Of a stretch of DNA of 64,000 nucleotides, positions 34,283 through 45,396 are shown one piece after another (within the stretch, counting starts at the first letter, position 1; each line of letters begins with the position of its first letter). The notes below the pieces were generated by a model, which did no database searches, was not told where the DNA came from, and was given only the letters and a program-made list of their open reading frames with translations. The stretch is from the NCBI GenBank assembly GCA_012932865.1, contig SAXG01000093.1, forward strand, positions 1 to 64,000, read 5' to 3'. Made by a program: the position numbers and the translations under genes. Origin of the DNA: Amylostereum areolatum. Lineage: Eukaryota; Basidiomycota; Agaricomycetes; Russulales; Stereaceae.

Positions 34283-34744
34283 ATGGCGCAGTATAAGTAC
34301 TCGATCTGGAAATATACATTTCATACACGTGGCTCGGATAACGGCGCCGACTCGGTGGCGACAGATCGACAATCAACGCCACAGTCGGTCCGACTTCCGG
34401 GTGGGGGTTCCTTGTAACTTTTTGGGATGTGCTCGATCTTTTCTGCATCCATAACGCCGCTCTGAAACGGGCATGCGTCGAACAGAGCCATGAGACGTAT
34501 TGGTCTCGTAGGAAAAGTTCTGATTTGGTGCTCATGGCTGCAAAGTTGACCTCGTACTTATATATTGAAATGTCCAAGACGAGATACAAGCAAAAGTAAC
34601 GATACAAGTCCGTAGTTATGGAGTACAATAAAAAACGAGCGTGAGGGGCATGTGCGAAAGAGTCCCGAAAAAAGTAACGGCTACATTCGAGAAAAACACA
34701 GACCTGTCGACTGAAAGACCACAGAATGGTGACGCTTGAGGGCA
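34283..34744. other. Intergenic region
   Basis: No supported gene. It lies between the U1 copy B flank and the 3' end of the convergent small-protein gene. Confidence 0.4.
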
Positions 34745-35785
34745 TCAGGCCTCCGGGGTCGCAGCGGCGTGTTGTCCGATAGGTACAGCTTGGCTTGTCT
34801 CTTCTGGCGTGTCTGAGACCGTTAAAAACAGGGAATTCGTAAGGGACGCTTCCCCAAGAGCGAAGGAGCACTGACCGGGAACACCATCGTCGAGAACGGG
34901 CTCCAACCCCTTGGTCGAGGCAAATGTATCCTGGGACAAGGCGGAGGTCAACGCCTCCAGGCATTCTATATACAATGTGAAAATGCCGTGGATGGCCGAG
35001 TGTTCAAAAATGTACATACCTTCGCGAGATTGGGGTGAGAAAACGCGCATTGAGATGTAGTCGTCGGCCAATCCGGCTGGTGGGTCGCCGACAACGAGGG
35101 GCGTGTCCATGCTGCGGGTGCGACGCTCATCCTTGCCTTCACGCCGTGTGATGTTTGCATTCTCTGGAGAAAGGGAAAGGAGGGAAATTAGAGAGCGGAT
35201 TTTGAGGGGCACTGCACTTCTTCACCTTCGAGGTTGCGAGTACTCACGCGGCTGAAGACATTTGCGGTCCTCAACCTGTCCGAAATATGCTGGCAGCAAA
35301 GCGTTAGCTGGGACTTCACAGACTCAAACGTCGAGGGGAGACTGCATACCTTCGTAACCGCGAAGGAGTCCTTCATCATGTTCTTGTATTGTCGTTTCTT
35401 GAGCCAGACCTGGTGGATCTTCAACTCGGGCTGGTCCTCGAGACTAGCCCTGACACTGTCGGCGCTGAAATTCGAAGCCATCCGTGAGCGGCGACGGTGA
35501 ACGAGAGGGTGGATAAAAAGCTCACAGGCGCCACTTTCGACGTACTTCCACCAGCTGCTCGTGGGAAAAGAGCTCTCCGTGGCTCTCGATGAGCAGGAGC
35601 ATTCGCTGCTGATAATAGTCTGCGCGATCGACCATGTATCCAGGCGTTTGCTTGGAACCGAAGGTGACGAGGGCTCTGACGAGGAGGGTGGTAAGTGTGC
35701 CGAACGCGGCGCCGCCGAGGTCTGGAGTATGGTCCGTGACGAACGCGACCTGCGCGTTGCTGTGAAGGGATGCATAGTCGGCCAT
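34745..35785 (-). CDS. Uncharacterised six-exon small protein A (partner of kinase-like gene A)
   Basis: The model is complement(join(34745..34812, 34876..34965, 35020..35163, 35226..35289, 35350..35464, 35526..35785)), 246 residues. The N-terminus MADYASLHSNAQVAFVTDHT leads into a Gly/Ala/Leu-rich helix (GGAAFGTLTTLLVRALVTF) and a YYQQRMLLLI helix. Exon 2 ends in WLKKRQYKNMMKDSFAVTK. The C-terminal half is acidic and low in complexity. The first exon is 260 nt, the same as in paralogue B, and all intron phases agree. No known domain was recognised. It is divergent from kinase-like gene A with 595 bp between starts. Confidence 0.75.
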
Positions 35786-36380
35786 GAAAATAAAGGTGGA
35801 TGGAAAAAGATATATGGGACGGTGATACACTGACCATACTCACTCACCCTTATATAACACAGTGCACGCGTGTGGCGGGGGACGAATAACTTGCAGCGGT
35901 GCGACGACGACTCGAGCCTTCCGCGATTGCTCTGGAAAAGAACAGCTGCCTGATGCAGACGATTCTCGTCCTCGTTCAGTAACAAGAACAGCTGCAATCG
36001 TCAGCGCCACCTCTTCGCCAGTTTGACAGAAAGCGGGGCGAGATCGAGTCGAAACGCCGACCTTTGTTGCCGCGTGGACGGACACGCATTGTTCTTCATC
36101 CGTCCGACCGCGACGCGACAGGGATAAAATTCTGAGCATACAAAGAGAAGGCGCCGGGAGAGCGAAGATGGGAAAGCGGGGACCCGCCTGTCAATCAACC
36201 GTCGCAGAACAAAAGACGGCGGCGACGCCAAGCGCCCGCCTTTGTTTTCGCGAAATGTGTCGTGCGGCCCTGCCGGCCCGTGCCTCTCATATCCTTTCCC
36301 CGCACAAGTTTGTCTCACAATTGACTTTCCCCCTCCTTCCATCCACCCTACGTCCCCTTCCTCCCTCATCGCCGTCGCCA
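35786..36380. promoter_or_regulatory. Shared divergent promoter of module A
   Basis: The 595 bp between the start codons of small protein A (minus) and kinase-like A (plus) contain no ORF supported by homology. A bidirectional promoter is inferred from the same head-to-head layout in module B. Confidence 0.45.
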
Positions 36381-37773
36381 ATGGATCCCACAGGAGGAAG
36401 AGAGGTTGACCACGACAGTATCAACTCCGTGGAGAGCACACGACTCTGGAAGGAGAACCCAGGAACTCTCAACCGCGTCGAACGTTGGTGGACGCGGCAT
36501 CAGCCTTGGTTGGAGGAATGCGGGTACAGGCTTCGACCTCGGTACCAGCCAGACTGGAAGCCTTCATGGCATTCGGTTAGGACGAGCAACAAGCTTTTCT
36601 TCGAATACGAGGATGGTCAGTCCAACGAGGTGAGTCTTGCGTTGAACGCATCCTTCGCTGTCCACTCAGGCTGATACCGTCACCAACGTAGTACCCGCAC
36701 ATCCTCGACGCGACGCGCATCTCCGACGGCACGTTTGTCACGCTCAAGAGAGTCCGTCCCGGTACTGGTCCAGAAGAGCTCAATGTGAACAAGTTCCTCT
36801 CGTCCGACGATTTTGTGTCCGACCCCAGAAACCACTGCGTCGCGCCGCTGGAGATTCTGCAAGTTCCAGACAATGAAACCCTGTCCTTGCTCGTGATGCC
36901 TCTTCTCCGACCCTCCTTCGATCCTCCCTTCGACACGTTTGGAGAGGTTGTTGCATTCTGCACTCAGATCTTCGAGGTAAGCCATCTTGCGGTCGTCCGG
37001 TCGTCCGGTTCCTCGCTGAAGCTCCGCGTGTACGCGCGTAGGGAATACAACTCCTGCACGAGCATCACGTCGCTCACAGGTGCGTCACCCAGCCCCGACC
37101 GCTCTTGCCAATTACTCACATCCTCCTCCAGAGACTGCACCTACCTCAACATCATGATGGACGCCACGGGCATGTATCCCAACTCCTTCCATCCCGTCGA
37201 TATCAGGCGAACGAGGGACTGGAAAGGAAAGGCGAAATACCACTCACGCACCCTCCGTCCGCCGAAGTACTGGCTCATCGATTTCGGCCTCTCTCGAATC
37301 TACGACCCCGCCAACGGTCCTGCGCTCGAGCTTCCCGTGCGCGGCGGCGACAAGTCTGCTCCGGAACACCAGGACGAACACTACAACGTGCCTTGCGATC
37401 CATTCGCGACCGACATCTACTACCTCGGTAATCTGCTCCGCGAGGCCTTTATTCGGGTTCGTCCACCCCCTGTCCTCCGACGCCGCTCACCACTGACCCG
37501 TGCATTTGGCGTTTGCAGGACTACGGCGGATTCGGGTTCATCAAGCCGCTCGTGGACGACATGGTCAACACGGAGCCATCCAAGCGCCCGAAGATCGACG
37601 ATGTCGTGGCGCGTTTCAAGATCATTCGCGACTCGCTGAGCACGTGGAAGCTACGCTCGCGCCTCGTCAGACGGAAGGAGTGGAGGATCGTTCGTGTGTG
37701 GAAGTTTGGTGGGCACGTCTATCGCACGGCTGGTTACGTCTTGACGCGCAAAGCCGCCATCCCCGAACCGTAG
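36381..37773 (+). CDS. Protein-kinase-like gene A (mushroom HRDCT-type family)
   Basis: Five exons: join(36381..36629, 36692..36976, 37042..37079, 37132..37456, 37519..37773), 383 residues. An N-terminal motif (VERWWTRHQPWLEE.GYRLRPRY) precedes the kinase fold. ATP-lysine candidate K102 lies in TFVTLKRV. The catalytic loop is AHRDCTYLNIMMD (D192, N197) with T194 where HRDLK kinases have Lys. DFG is at 241-243 (LIDFGLSR) and a PEH motif stands in for APE (GGDKSAPEH). Helix F is DIYYLGNLLRE. A clear glycine loop is missing. It may be an atypical or weak kinase. The family is common in Agaricomycetes, with no assigned role known to me. Confidence 0.82.
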
Positions 37774-38263
37774 TATTTATTCCGTGATTTATCTTCCTCG
37801 CCCTTTGTACGCTTTGTATCAGGTCCACGCTCGTTCCGTTGTCAGCTATCTTTTGTATCGTCTCCTTACTATCTCGCTGTGATGTATCGAATACCGTACT
37901 CTGTATATTACTTATCGTCAAGTCCTCGCGAATCTGACTAAAACAGAAGGCCATGCGATTCAGCGGCAGTGCGAATGCGACATGTAACCAAGGTTGTTGA
38001 AGACGGAAAGCGGATACCGTCGACAGCGTCATTTGGCAGTCGGTTGGAAGGAAGACGATGAAGTGCGGATGGTCTAAACCGAGACACGAAGGAAAGCTAC
38101 TCGAGCCTTGAACACAAACGAGGGTATATGAAGCCGATGCGTATCGCAACGGTATTCTTCTACGCTACGGATACAGAGGTTGCTTTACTATTAACAAAGC
38201 CAACGATACACCAATTCTCAACGGGCGCGGTGTACATAAACATATGCGAGTCGGCGACAACTC
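37774..38263. other. Convergent intergenic region
   Basis: The 3' flanks of kinase-like A and small protein C meet here. Nothing else was seen. Confidence 0.4.
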
Positions 38264-39226
38264 TCAAGCTTCAATCTCCTCCTTGCCCTCGTCGGCGTCG
38301 GCATCGGAATCAGTATCGGACGAAACTGCATCCTCATCGGCAGCATCATCGGCGTGAGATGGGAGCGATTGCATCTCCTGGATGTATTTCGCCCAGTCAA
38401 AGCCGGTACTGGGGGACGTTACGACCGTGACGGTGTCTGCCGCGTTCACGGCGCGCATATCAGCATGAAAGCCCGGATGAAAGTTTGGATAGGAAGGACA
38501 TGCCGTTGTTGTCGTCCGAGGTGAAGGTCTCCATCAAAACGCTGTGGGCTTGTAATTCGTTATCAGCCGCCTCGGACTGTACCGAAGGCGCCTCGGTATG
38601 AACATAGGCGGGGAGAGCCTCCGAGTCCGGTTCCTCTTCAAGTTCGAGTTCATTGACGACGGCGGATATTTCCGCCACTACACGAGACGATTCGGAGGTC
38701 TCGCATTAGCATCATATTTTGCGTAACGCAGCGGCAGCCTCTGACGTACCTCCAGCGCTCTGGTCAGCAGCCTCTATTGCACGGCGCATTGCTTCGGCCT
38801 TCGCCGCGAGCTAGACAGCAATAACGATTAAAAATGGAACCAAAGCTCATGACGTGGACTCGCTCACGGCACTCGTCTTGTGATACGCCATTTGAGAAGT
38901 TTTGCGATACCCACGTGCGGCGAAGAAGGCGTCAAGGAGACCGTTGGGTTGGTCGGCCTTGAGGCGGTTAATCGTCGCCCTTCACAGAAGCGGTAAGAAA
39001 AACAAAGAGCATGATGAAACGTAAGGATGTACTCCTCCAGAGCCTCGACAATGACGGCCGCATCGACGTCGGACAGATACGGCCTGGTGGTATCCGCGAG
39101 ATTTATCGCGAGCTTGATGAATTCGTCACCAGCCATAATTTGCTGCGAAGAGAGCGCTTTTGAAACGGGGGAGTACAGGAGATATATGGCAGAGTTCAAG
39201 GCTGAGATGTTGGAGACGGCGTTCAT
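38264..39226 (-). CDS. Uncharacterised small protein C (divergent third paralogue)
   Basis: The model is complement(join(38264..38436, 38504..38677, 38750..38810, 38868..38979, 39021..39226)), 241 residues. The intron phase series matches A and B for the first four introns. Exon 2 keeps the family pattern (DAFFAARGYRKTSQMAYHKTS versus WLKKRQYKNMMKDSFAVTK in A). The C-terminus is acidic. Two introns are unusual: the first is only 41 nt, and the last uses a GC-AG donor (GCATGT). Without the latter the frame ends in LSSGLSC. No kinase-like gene lies divergent to it. Confidence 0.6.
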
Positions 39227-40805
39227 GATTTAGATGATGGGGACCCACCCGCCGCGTCGTGCAGGTTTATATGACGCTTGATTTGAGGATTTTACGTGCT
39301 CGAAATACCCGCCGCATGCTAAGCCCTCAAACCAATTGCCGCTGTTTGCATTCGAAACAAAGACCATGAGACGGGAATTGTAGAGACATGTAATCGACGC
39401 ACCCTCGTATCCAGGGGGTCGGGATCCATCATCTCGTCGCTTTTGTGAGATCCTCACGGCGATCTTCTCGTCGTCTTCTAATGAAGAACAAAACGCGCTG
39501 ATGTGCACGAAGCCCGAATCCTGGTCTGAATCGCACTGCAGACAATTGAGAGCAATTCTTGGGATATCAGACACAGAATAAGCGAAAATAAGGTGTGGTG
39601 TCTACCTTATTTCCTTCCGAAGGTCAAGGGCCGGGAGAGGTACAAGAAATGAGGAGGGAGAACAAAAGCATGAGGTGGCGAACGGGAACAGGAAACAGGC
39701 GCTTACGCGGCTGGATCGGCGTTTGAAATTGGAGCCGCGCCACTGGCCCTGGCCCTGGTCCGTCGGTCCGACTTCCTGGTCTCTGCATATCTTGTGGGTC
39801 CCGGACCTTTTCAAGTCAAACATGGACCTACTACTTACTCCAAGATTCCCCACAACCCGCCCCTCTTTTCTTCGTTCACTCTCCCGTTAGGAGTTCTTGA
39901 CCTATAGTCTGTTCAAGTATATAATACAAGAATCAAACAGGAATCTACCTTTCGTTCGAAGCAGCGGAGATGGAGACAAGCACCCTTTATTGCATCCAGT
40001 GCGTGCTTCGGCAAGCAATTGCACGGACATTTCAAGCCAATACCGAAGAGGAAAGCTGTAAGGGAAGACTTGTTCTTGTTCTTCACTAGGCTACTGAGCT
40101 TTTCCTGGGTAATCATGTGGGCGCGCTGGACCTGTAGACCGCTGTGAAATCTCGTGAAATGTGTTTGACAGGGAGACCTGGTATTCAAACACGATCGGAG
40201 ACGAGAGCAGCACAGCAGCCGAAGCTTCACAAGGCGGATGCTGGTGGATGCTCAAAGATTAGCACTAGTAGATGACTTGTTGTGCGTTTGGCATGTCGCT
40301 GATGCGACGACCGCGTCCGAAAAAACCGCGGGAGCGGCGCGCGTCGCGTCGACCACCCTAAATAGACACAGGCTTGAAACGAGGTAAAGGCACCTCTCGA
40401 TGCTCCGTTCGAGAGGCAGAAAGACGCATAACGCCGTCGGAAACAGGGACCGATATGCAGAGTGGGAAGCTTAAGGCCTATTGTCCAATCTCCCAACAAT
40501 CAATGACACGAGAAGCTACCATGCAAAGGACAAGCGCGTTACTCATCATTACGTGGATCCGCCGCTGGCATCAAGAGGTGATGAACTGTGGGACCTTGTG
40601 GGACTGAATCCCCACATCCTAACTAGACAACAAGCGATCCATAAACGGGGTGGAGACACGCCCAGAATAAAATGCGAGCGTAGCAATGGTATTCCCGAGG
40701 GAAAGCGTAGCGTTTGTACAACAACAGGACAGGTTGTGATAGCAGAGCAAAGAAGGCAAGGGGAAACAATGCGACAAAAGAGAGGCTGGGTATGATGGGC
40801 GGCGA
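39227..40805. other. Gene-poor interval between modules
   Basis: About 1.6 kb. Only short unsupported frames are present, with no similarity to the neighbouring modules. It may hold decayed sequence where a third kinase-like gene would be expected. Confidence 0.45.
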
Positions 40806-42152
40806 TCATGGATCCGGGATAGCGGGCTTGCGGGTGATAACGTATCTGGTCGTGCGACAGACATGGGCGCAGAAATTCCAAGCACGAACGATCTTCCACT
40901 CCTTTCGTCTGACCGGACGGGAGCGGAGCTTCCATGCGCTGAGAGAGGCACGAACGTCATTGAACCGAGAGACTACTTCATCCATTTTTGGACGTTTCGA
41001 AGGGCCCCTCTGCACCATGTCATCGACTAGAGGCTTGATGAACTCGAAACCTTCGTATTTCTACGGGGAAAAGAGGAGTCAACAGAATGGCGTGAACATT
41101 TTCGGCAAACAGGAAGGAGTAGGGGGTACGCACCTCAATAAATACCTCGCGAATGAGATTACCGAGATAATAGACATCCGTGAAGAAGGGGTTACAGGGA
41201 GTCTCGTATGTTTCGTGCTCGGGAGGGGACTTGTCGCCTCCATGCAACGGCATCTCTAAGGGTGGACCCTTCGCAGGATCGTATTGACGCGAGAGCCCGA
41301 AGTCAATGAGGTAGTACCTCGGCGGTCGCAATGTGCGCGAATGATATTTTGCCTTGCCTTTCCAATCTCGACGACGTTGACGCATTTGTGGATGATAAGG
41401 GTGGCGATACATGCCAGACGCGTCCATCATGACGTTAAGTTCTGTGCAGTCCCTAGTCAAACCTGATTGAGTATACGGATAATGCGAAAGGAATGCCTGA
41501 CGTACCGATGGGCAACATGGTGCTCGTGCATAAACTGAACACCCTAAGGCAGATATCAGAGATGAATGGACGAGTACATGAGTAACATACCTCAAATAGT
41601 TGCGTAAAGAGCGACACGACCTCCCCAAACGATTCGAAGGGAGGGTCGTCGAAGGGGCATAGGAGGGGCATGACAAGGATGACTTCCGTCTCGTCTTCGG
41701 GAACGATGAGGTGTTCAGACGCCGCTGCGCAGTGGTTTCGGGGATCAGACGCGAGCGGCTCAGACGAGAAAAACTTGTTGATTTCCAGCTCTTCGGAAAC
41801 TACGTTCAGCGATATCCTTTTCAAAATGACAAAGGCCCCGTCTGATATTCGAGTAGCATCCATAACGCCTCGTAGCTAGGATGAGGATGAAGTTTCAGAC
41901 AGGTTCTATGGAAAGGTATGGCAACGCACCCAGTTCCTCTGCCCGTCCTCGAACTCCTCAAACGGCTTCTTCGTACCTGCTTTCTTCCAGGAAAGCTCCC
42001 TCCCTAAGATATATCGAGGTCGAAGTTGATAGCCAAGCGGCCGTAAGCCACGGTTGATGTCGCCTCCACCACCTTTCCAAACGATCGAGTGAGCCGGGAT
42101 CTTCTTGCCAGAGCCTACGGCTCTCTTCAGAGTCGACGCTGTCGCGATCCAT
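40806..42152 (-). CDS. Protein-kinase-like gene B, one-base frameshift
   Basis: The model is complement(join(40806..41060, 41134..41452, 41506..41543, 41591..41875, 41930..42152)). Exons 2, 3 and 5 have exactly the lengths of kinase-like A (285, 38 and 255 nt). The core is AHRDCTELNVMMD, LIDFGLSRQYD and GGDKSPPEH, with an N-terminal ERWWRRHQPWL motif. Exon 1 has one extra base near 42038 between HQPWL and GYQLRPRY. Without it the protein is 372 residues. As in A, the HRD-proximal lysine is Thr. It is divergent from small protein B with 423 bp between starts. Confidence 0.78.
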
Positions 42153-42575
42153 GGGGGCTGTGGTCGTGGTTCGGAATGTCCAACGCTGAGCGCTGCGACC
42201 CGCGTTGATGATCTGAGTTTGAATATGGCAGATTCCGGAGACCTTTTCTTGTCCCCGACTCTCACTGTCAGACTACATCTGCCATCCGAGTCTGCCGCAT
42301 CATAAGTAGACAAGATCTTGAAGCTTGACGGGTGACCAGGGCGATGCATTGTCCTGCCAATGTACCCACTGTGATCAAAACAACTTCACAATAACAGCTT
42401 CTCGGGAGATATGTACGTACTCTCTTGTTCCCCGGTCGACGAGAAGACGCCTCTCGCCGCATGCCTTTGTGCACTTTCGAAGCTGCATGGGAGACGCCCG
42501 ACGGTATACTTAAGTGGCACGTTTTCAACCCTCACTACCTGCACAGACATCATTCTCGCATCGCTCATCGCAATA
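42153..42575. promoter_or_regulatory. Shared divergent promoter of module B
   Basis: The 423 bp between the starts of kinase-like B (minus) and small protein B (plus). No obvious sequence similarity to the module A spacer was picked up by eye. Confidence 0.4.
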
Positions 42576-43787
42576 ATGGCAAATTACGCATCTCTCCCCA
42601 GCAGCGAGACCGTCGCCTTCATAACTGACTACGCTCCCAACATAGCTGGCTCGTCATGGGGCGTCCTGGCAGGCATAGCGGCGGACTCCGCCATCTCTAC
42701 GATCAAGAAGAACAAACCAGGATATCTCCTTAGTCGCGGTGATCACTACATGTTTGAGGCTATTCTACTCATACACACGCACAATCGTGTGTTCACCGAT
42801 TCTGACCGTATCCATTTACGTCAACGATGGCGCCAGTAAGCCCCCTTTTATTCTTCAGTGCGGTACCACGGCAGCTCACGTATATTTCCACAGGGGGATT
42901 CGCGCCAAGAAGGCCATAGAAACCGAAGGTCAAACCCTCAGTTTCGTGCGCCTTTACTTCAAGAAACGCGACTACAAAAACGTCATGAAGATATTTTTCC
43001 TCGAAACCAAGGTTCCTTCACTAAACTTCTCGCGGTTCTCTGTACTGATGTCACTTCTTTGTTCAGAAAGTATCTGCACGAGCAATGGCGAAGCTCGCCG
43101 GCTTCAACTCTGTAGAGAGCTTGCCTATGGTACAACCCAGTAAGGATATTCATCTCTGCACGGTTACGCATCTCTAACCGAAGTATAAGGCTCTCCAAGT
43201 CCTTCCAATACCGGGCGCAACGATGGAACGCCACCAGCCGATCCGGCTGCGAAGACTGCAGCGGCCGATTCTCCGAGCTCGGAGTTGCCCCCAGCCCATG
43301 ACACGGAGGTGGAGGCCTCGGACATCGAAACGGGAGGTATTCCTATGGAAATACTAACCGATAACTCGCCGGAAGGTACGTCCAGATCGGGTTCTCTTCG
43401 GATGTGCTGTGCTTGAACGCGAATCCCTTCACTGTTACAGAGCTCATCCAGGCATTCTCCGAGATGATGCCCAACATCACCCCACTCCGCATTGAGACGA
43501 ACCTAACGCCAGATGAACTTCCTATTCGACTTGCGGATATCCCCGAGGACAACGACATTGGTATGTCCTCTCGTTGTATTCGTTGTTGTCGTGCATCGCG
43601 GGTCCTTACATCACGGTGCGCATGCGTAGACGGCGAGTTTCAACGCGAAATTTCCTCCCAAATCTCTACCTCAAACAAGGTAGACGACAACACGACCGTA
43701 CCCACATCTCTCACAGCAGAGGTATTACCCGCGGAGTCACAGGTCCCTGTCGGAACTAGTCCGGCCATTGAAGAAGGTCTCTATTAG
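42576..43787 (+). CDS. Uncharacterised six-exon small protein B (partner of kinase-like gene B)
   Basis: The model is join(42576..42835, 42894..43011, 43067..43139, 43190..43375, 43441..43560, 43630..43787), 304 residues. MANYASLPSSETVAFITDYAP aligns with A from residue 1. It is followed by a Gly/Ala/Ser helix, FEAILLIHTHNRVFTDSD and YFKKRDYKNVMKIFFLETK. The C-terminal half is acidic and Pro/Ser-rich. Exon order, first-exon length (260 nt) and phases match A. No known domain was recognised, and there is no signal peptide or clear membrane anchor. Confidence 0.75.
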
Positions 43788-44457
43788 AAAGAACCTGGTG
43801 TTCGATCTATTTTTCTTTCCTGACCGCGCTCGGTGTATTGTATCTTCTCGCTTTCCGTTTCTGTGTAGCTAAGTATACACTATCGATGTTCTGTAATGAC
43901 TGATATACCACATGTGATCTCAATATGCTCGGCCTACTAGAATTTCAGTAATACCAATTGTAAGATGATCAGCTTCGCTGGAGTTACGACGTCGTAGTGC
44001 CACATGGCATACTGAGCCGGCGCGAGCACAACTAACGTACGTATACTTATCAAAGCTGTATCGAACACGTCGTGTTTCTCTGGTATGTTTACTAAGATGT
44101 TCCATAACTTTTAGTTTCTTGTATGTCCATTTTTTGTCGAGCAGATGGTGGCGATGAGAGATGAGTCGAAATCGATAGGTGATCATGGGAGGCCCACGTA
44201 CGTTGGACACTGGATCTTGAACGTCGAACTATCGAGTGTTGATGTTGAACATTGAGCTGTCGCATAGGGCTATCTTGTGTGAGTCGCAGTCGCAGGTCGA
44301 ATTGTCTAATATTATAAAACGCGGGAGCGAGTGTATAGAGGCGCTGACTTCCCTCGTTCATCTGAACGCCGTTGATATCAAGTATGGAGTTATCACAATA
44401 ACGGGAGGATAATCATTCAGCATCAGAGATACAGTCCGAGCCACTTCAGTTCGCCGG
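43788..44457. other. Intergenic region
   Basis: No supported gene; moderately AT-rich. Confidence 0.4.
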
Positions 44458-44500
44458 ATGCATCTGGCCCGACTAATAGTCGGGGGTCAGATGCATCTGT
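44458..44500. repeat. Nested palindrome
   Basis: GATGCAT flanks a perfect inner palindrome CCCGACTA/TAGTCGGG, giving an extended cruciform-capable inverted repeat. It lies just upstream of the hAT-like element. Confidence 0.5.
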
Positions 44501-44603
44501 CCCGACTGTCTGAAGGGGGCGAGGGCTTCCGGACTAGTGGCCGAACAGGGACGGACGGCTCTGTCTGGACAGATCAATCTGTCTGGACGGATCCATCTGT
44601 CTC

Positions 44604-45270
44604 TAGTGTTCAACAAATACGAGTAAATATGCTGGCCGACCATATTATATCGAATACGTATTATTACGAAGGCGGCCATTCCAATATTTACTCGTACCTG
44701 TACTATATTGTATCGTATTTGTCAGATCTTCCTATTTACTTGTATCTAATTGAAGTTATTGCTCTAGACCTCAACTAGACCTAATGAACTTTCTGTACTA
44801 TGTCCAACCTCATTAATGAGCTAACCATGTACCCCAAGAGCATGTTTATTGGGACTTTAGTTGAGATACTGAGCCTACCACCATTGGCAGTGACGGGGTG
44901 CTGATACTGGCCGCTGGGATTGGCAGCATGTCGTGGGAAACAGCGGCGGCACACCTTCTGAGAATGGGACTGAGCATCGGCAGGGTCCCGGACAGCTCCC
45001 GCTATTGCCGGAGATGCTATTCTCGATTTGGATATCTATTCCGGACTCGCAAGACCGTCTTGAAGCCGGTAGACCGGGTAAGTAGCCGTGTTCCTGGCAT
45101 ACTTGTATTACAATTAAATATCAGGTGCGTACTGTATCGTACTCGTAATATAACATATTGTACTCAACCATATCGAGGCCGAACAGAATACGTAGAAGCC
45201 ATAATATATCGGTATTTTTTTGTATGAATACGATTATATTTAAGTATACTTTATAATTTGTTGAACACTA
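44604..45270. mobile_element. Non-autonomous hAT-like DNA transposon with 8-bp target duplication
   Basis: The 667-bp element has perfect 15-bp terminal inverted repeats (TAGTGTTCAACAAAT at 44604-44618 and its reverse complement at 45256-45270). It is flanked on both sides by TCTGTCTC (44596-44603 and 45271-45278). An 8-bp duplication with a TAG-starting terminus is the mark of hAT transposons. The interior is AT-rich, unlike the surroundings, and has no transposase. It would need a transposase in trans. Confidence 0.85.
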
Positions 45271-45327
45271 TCTGTCTCGAGTCTGGACAGACAAGTCTGT
45301 CCGGGCCGTTTCAGCGAGCACGCCCGC

Positions 45328-45396
45328 AAAACAAATGCGCCCCGACGGGGTTGAACCCAACTTACCATTTTACAGCTCAGCCACTCGGCCATTTGC
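45328..45396 (-). ncRNA. tRNA-like Pol III unit (degenerate tRNA or tRNA-derived RNA)
   Basis: On the minus strand an A box TGGCCGAGTGG and a B box GGTTCAACCCC match Pol III consensus sequences at tRNA-like spacing. A TTTT terminator follows at 45331-45328. The ends can pair (GCAAATG with CATTTGT). The T arm does not fold properly, because CCCCGTCGGGG forms its own hairpin. The 66-nt body is short for a tRNA. It is a decayed tRNA or a tRNA-derived transcript, not a confident tRNA gene. Confidence 0.4.

Noticed and set aside
35188..35997. 269-codon single frame covering small protein A
   Set aside because: It reads through introns. The spliced model matches paralogue B in exon length and phase.
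39230..40800. A third kinase-like gene paired with small protein C
   Set aside because: No HRD, DFG or ERWW motif could be found in any frame of this interval.
45331..45396. Confident tRNA-Ser/Leu call
   Set aside because: The T stem has at least three mismatches and the body is too short, so it is listed only as tRNA-like.
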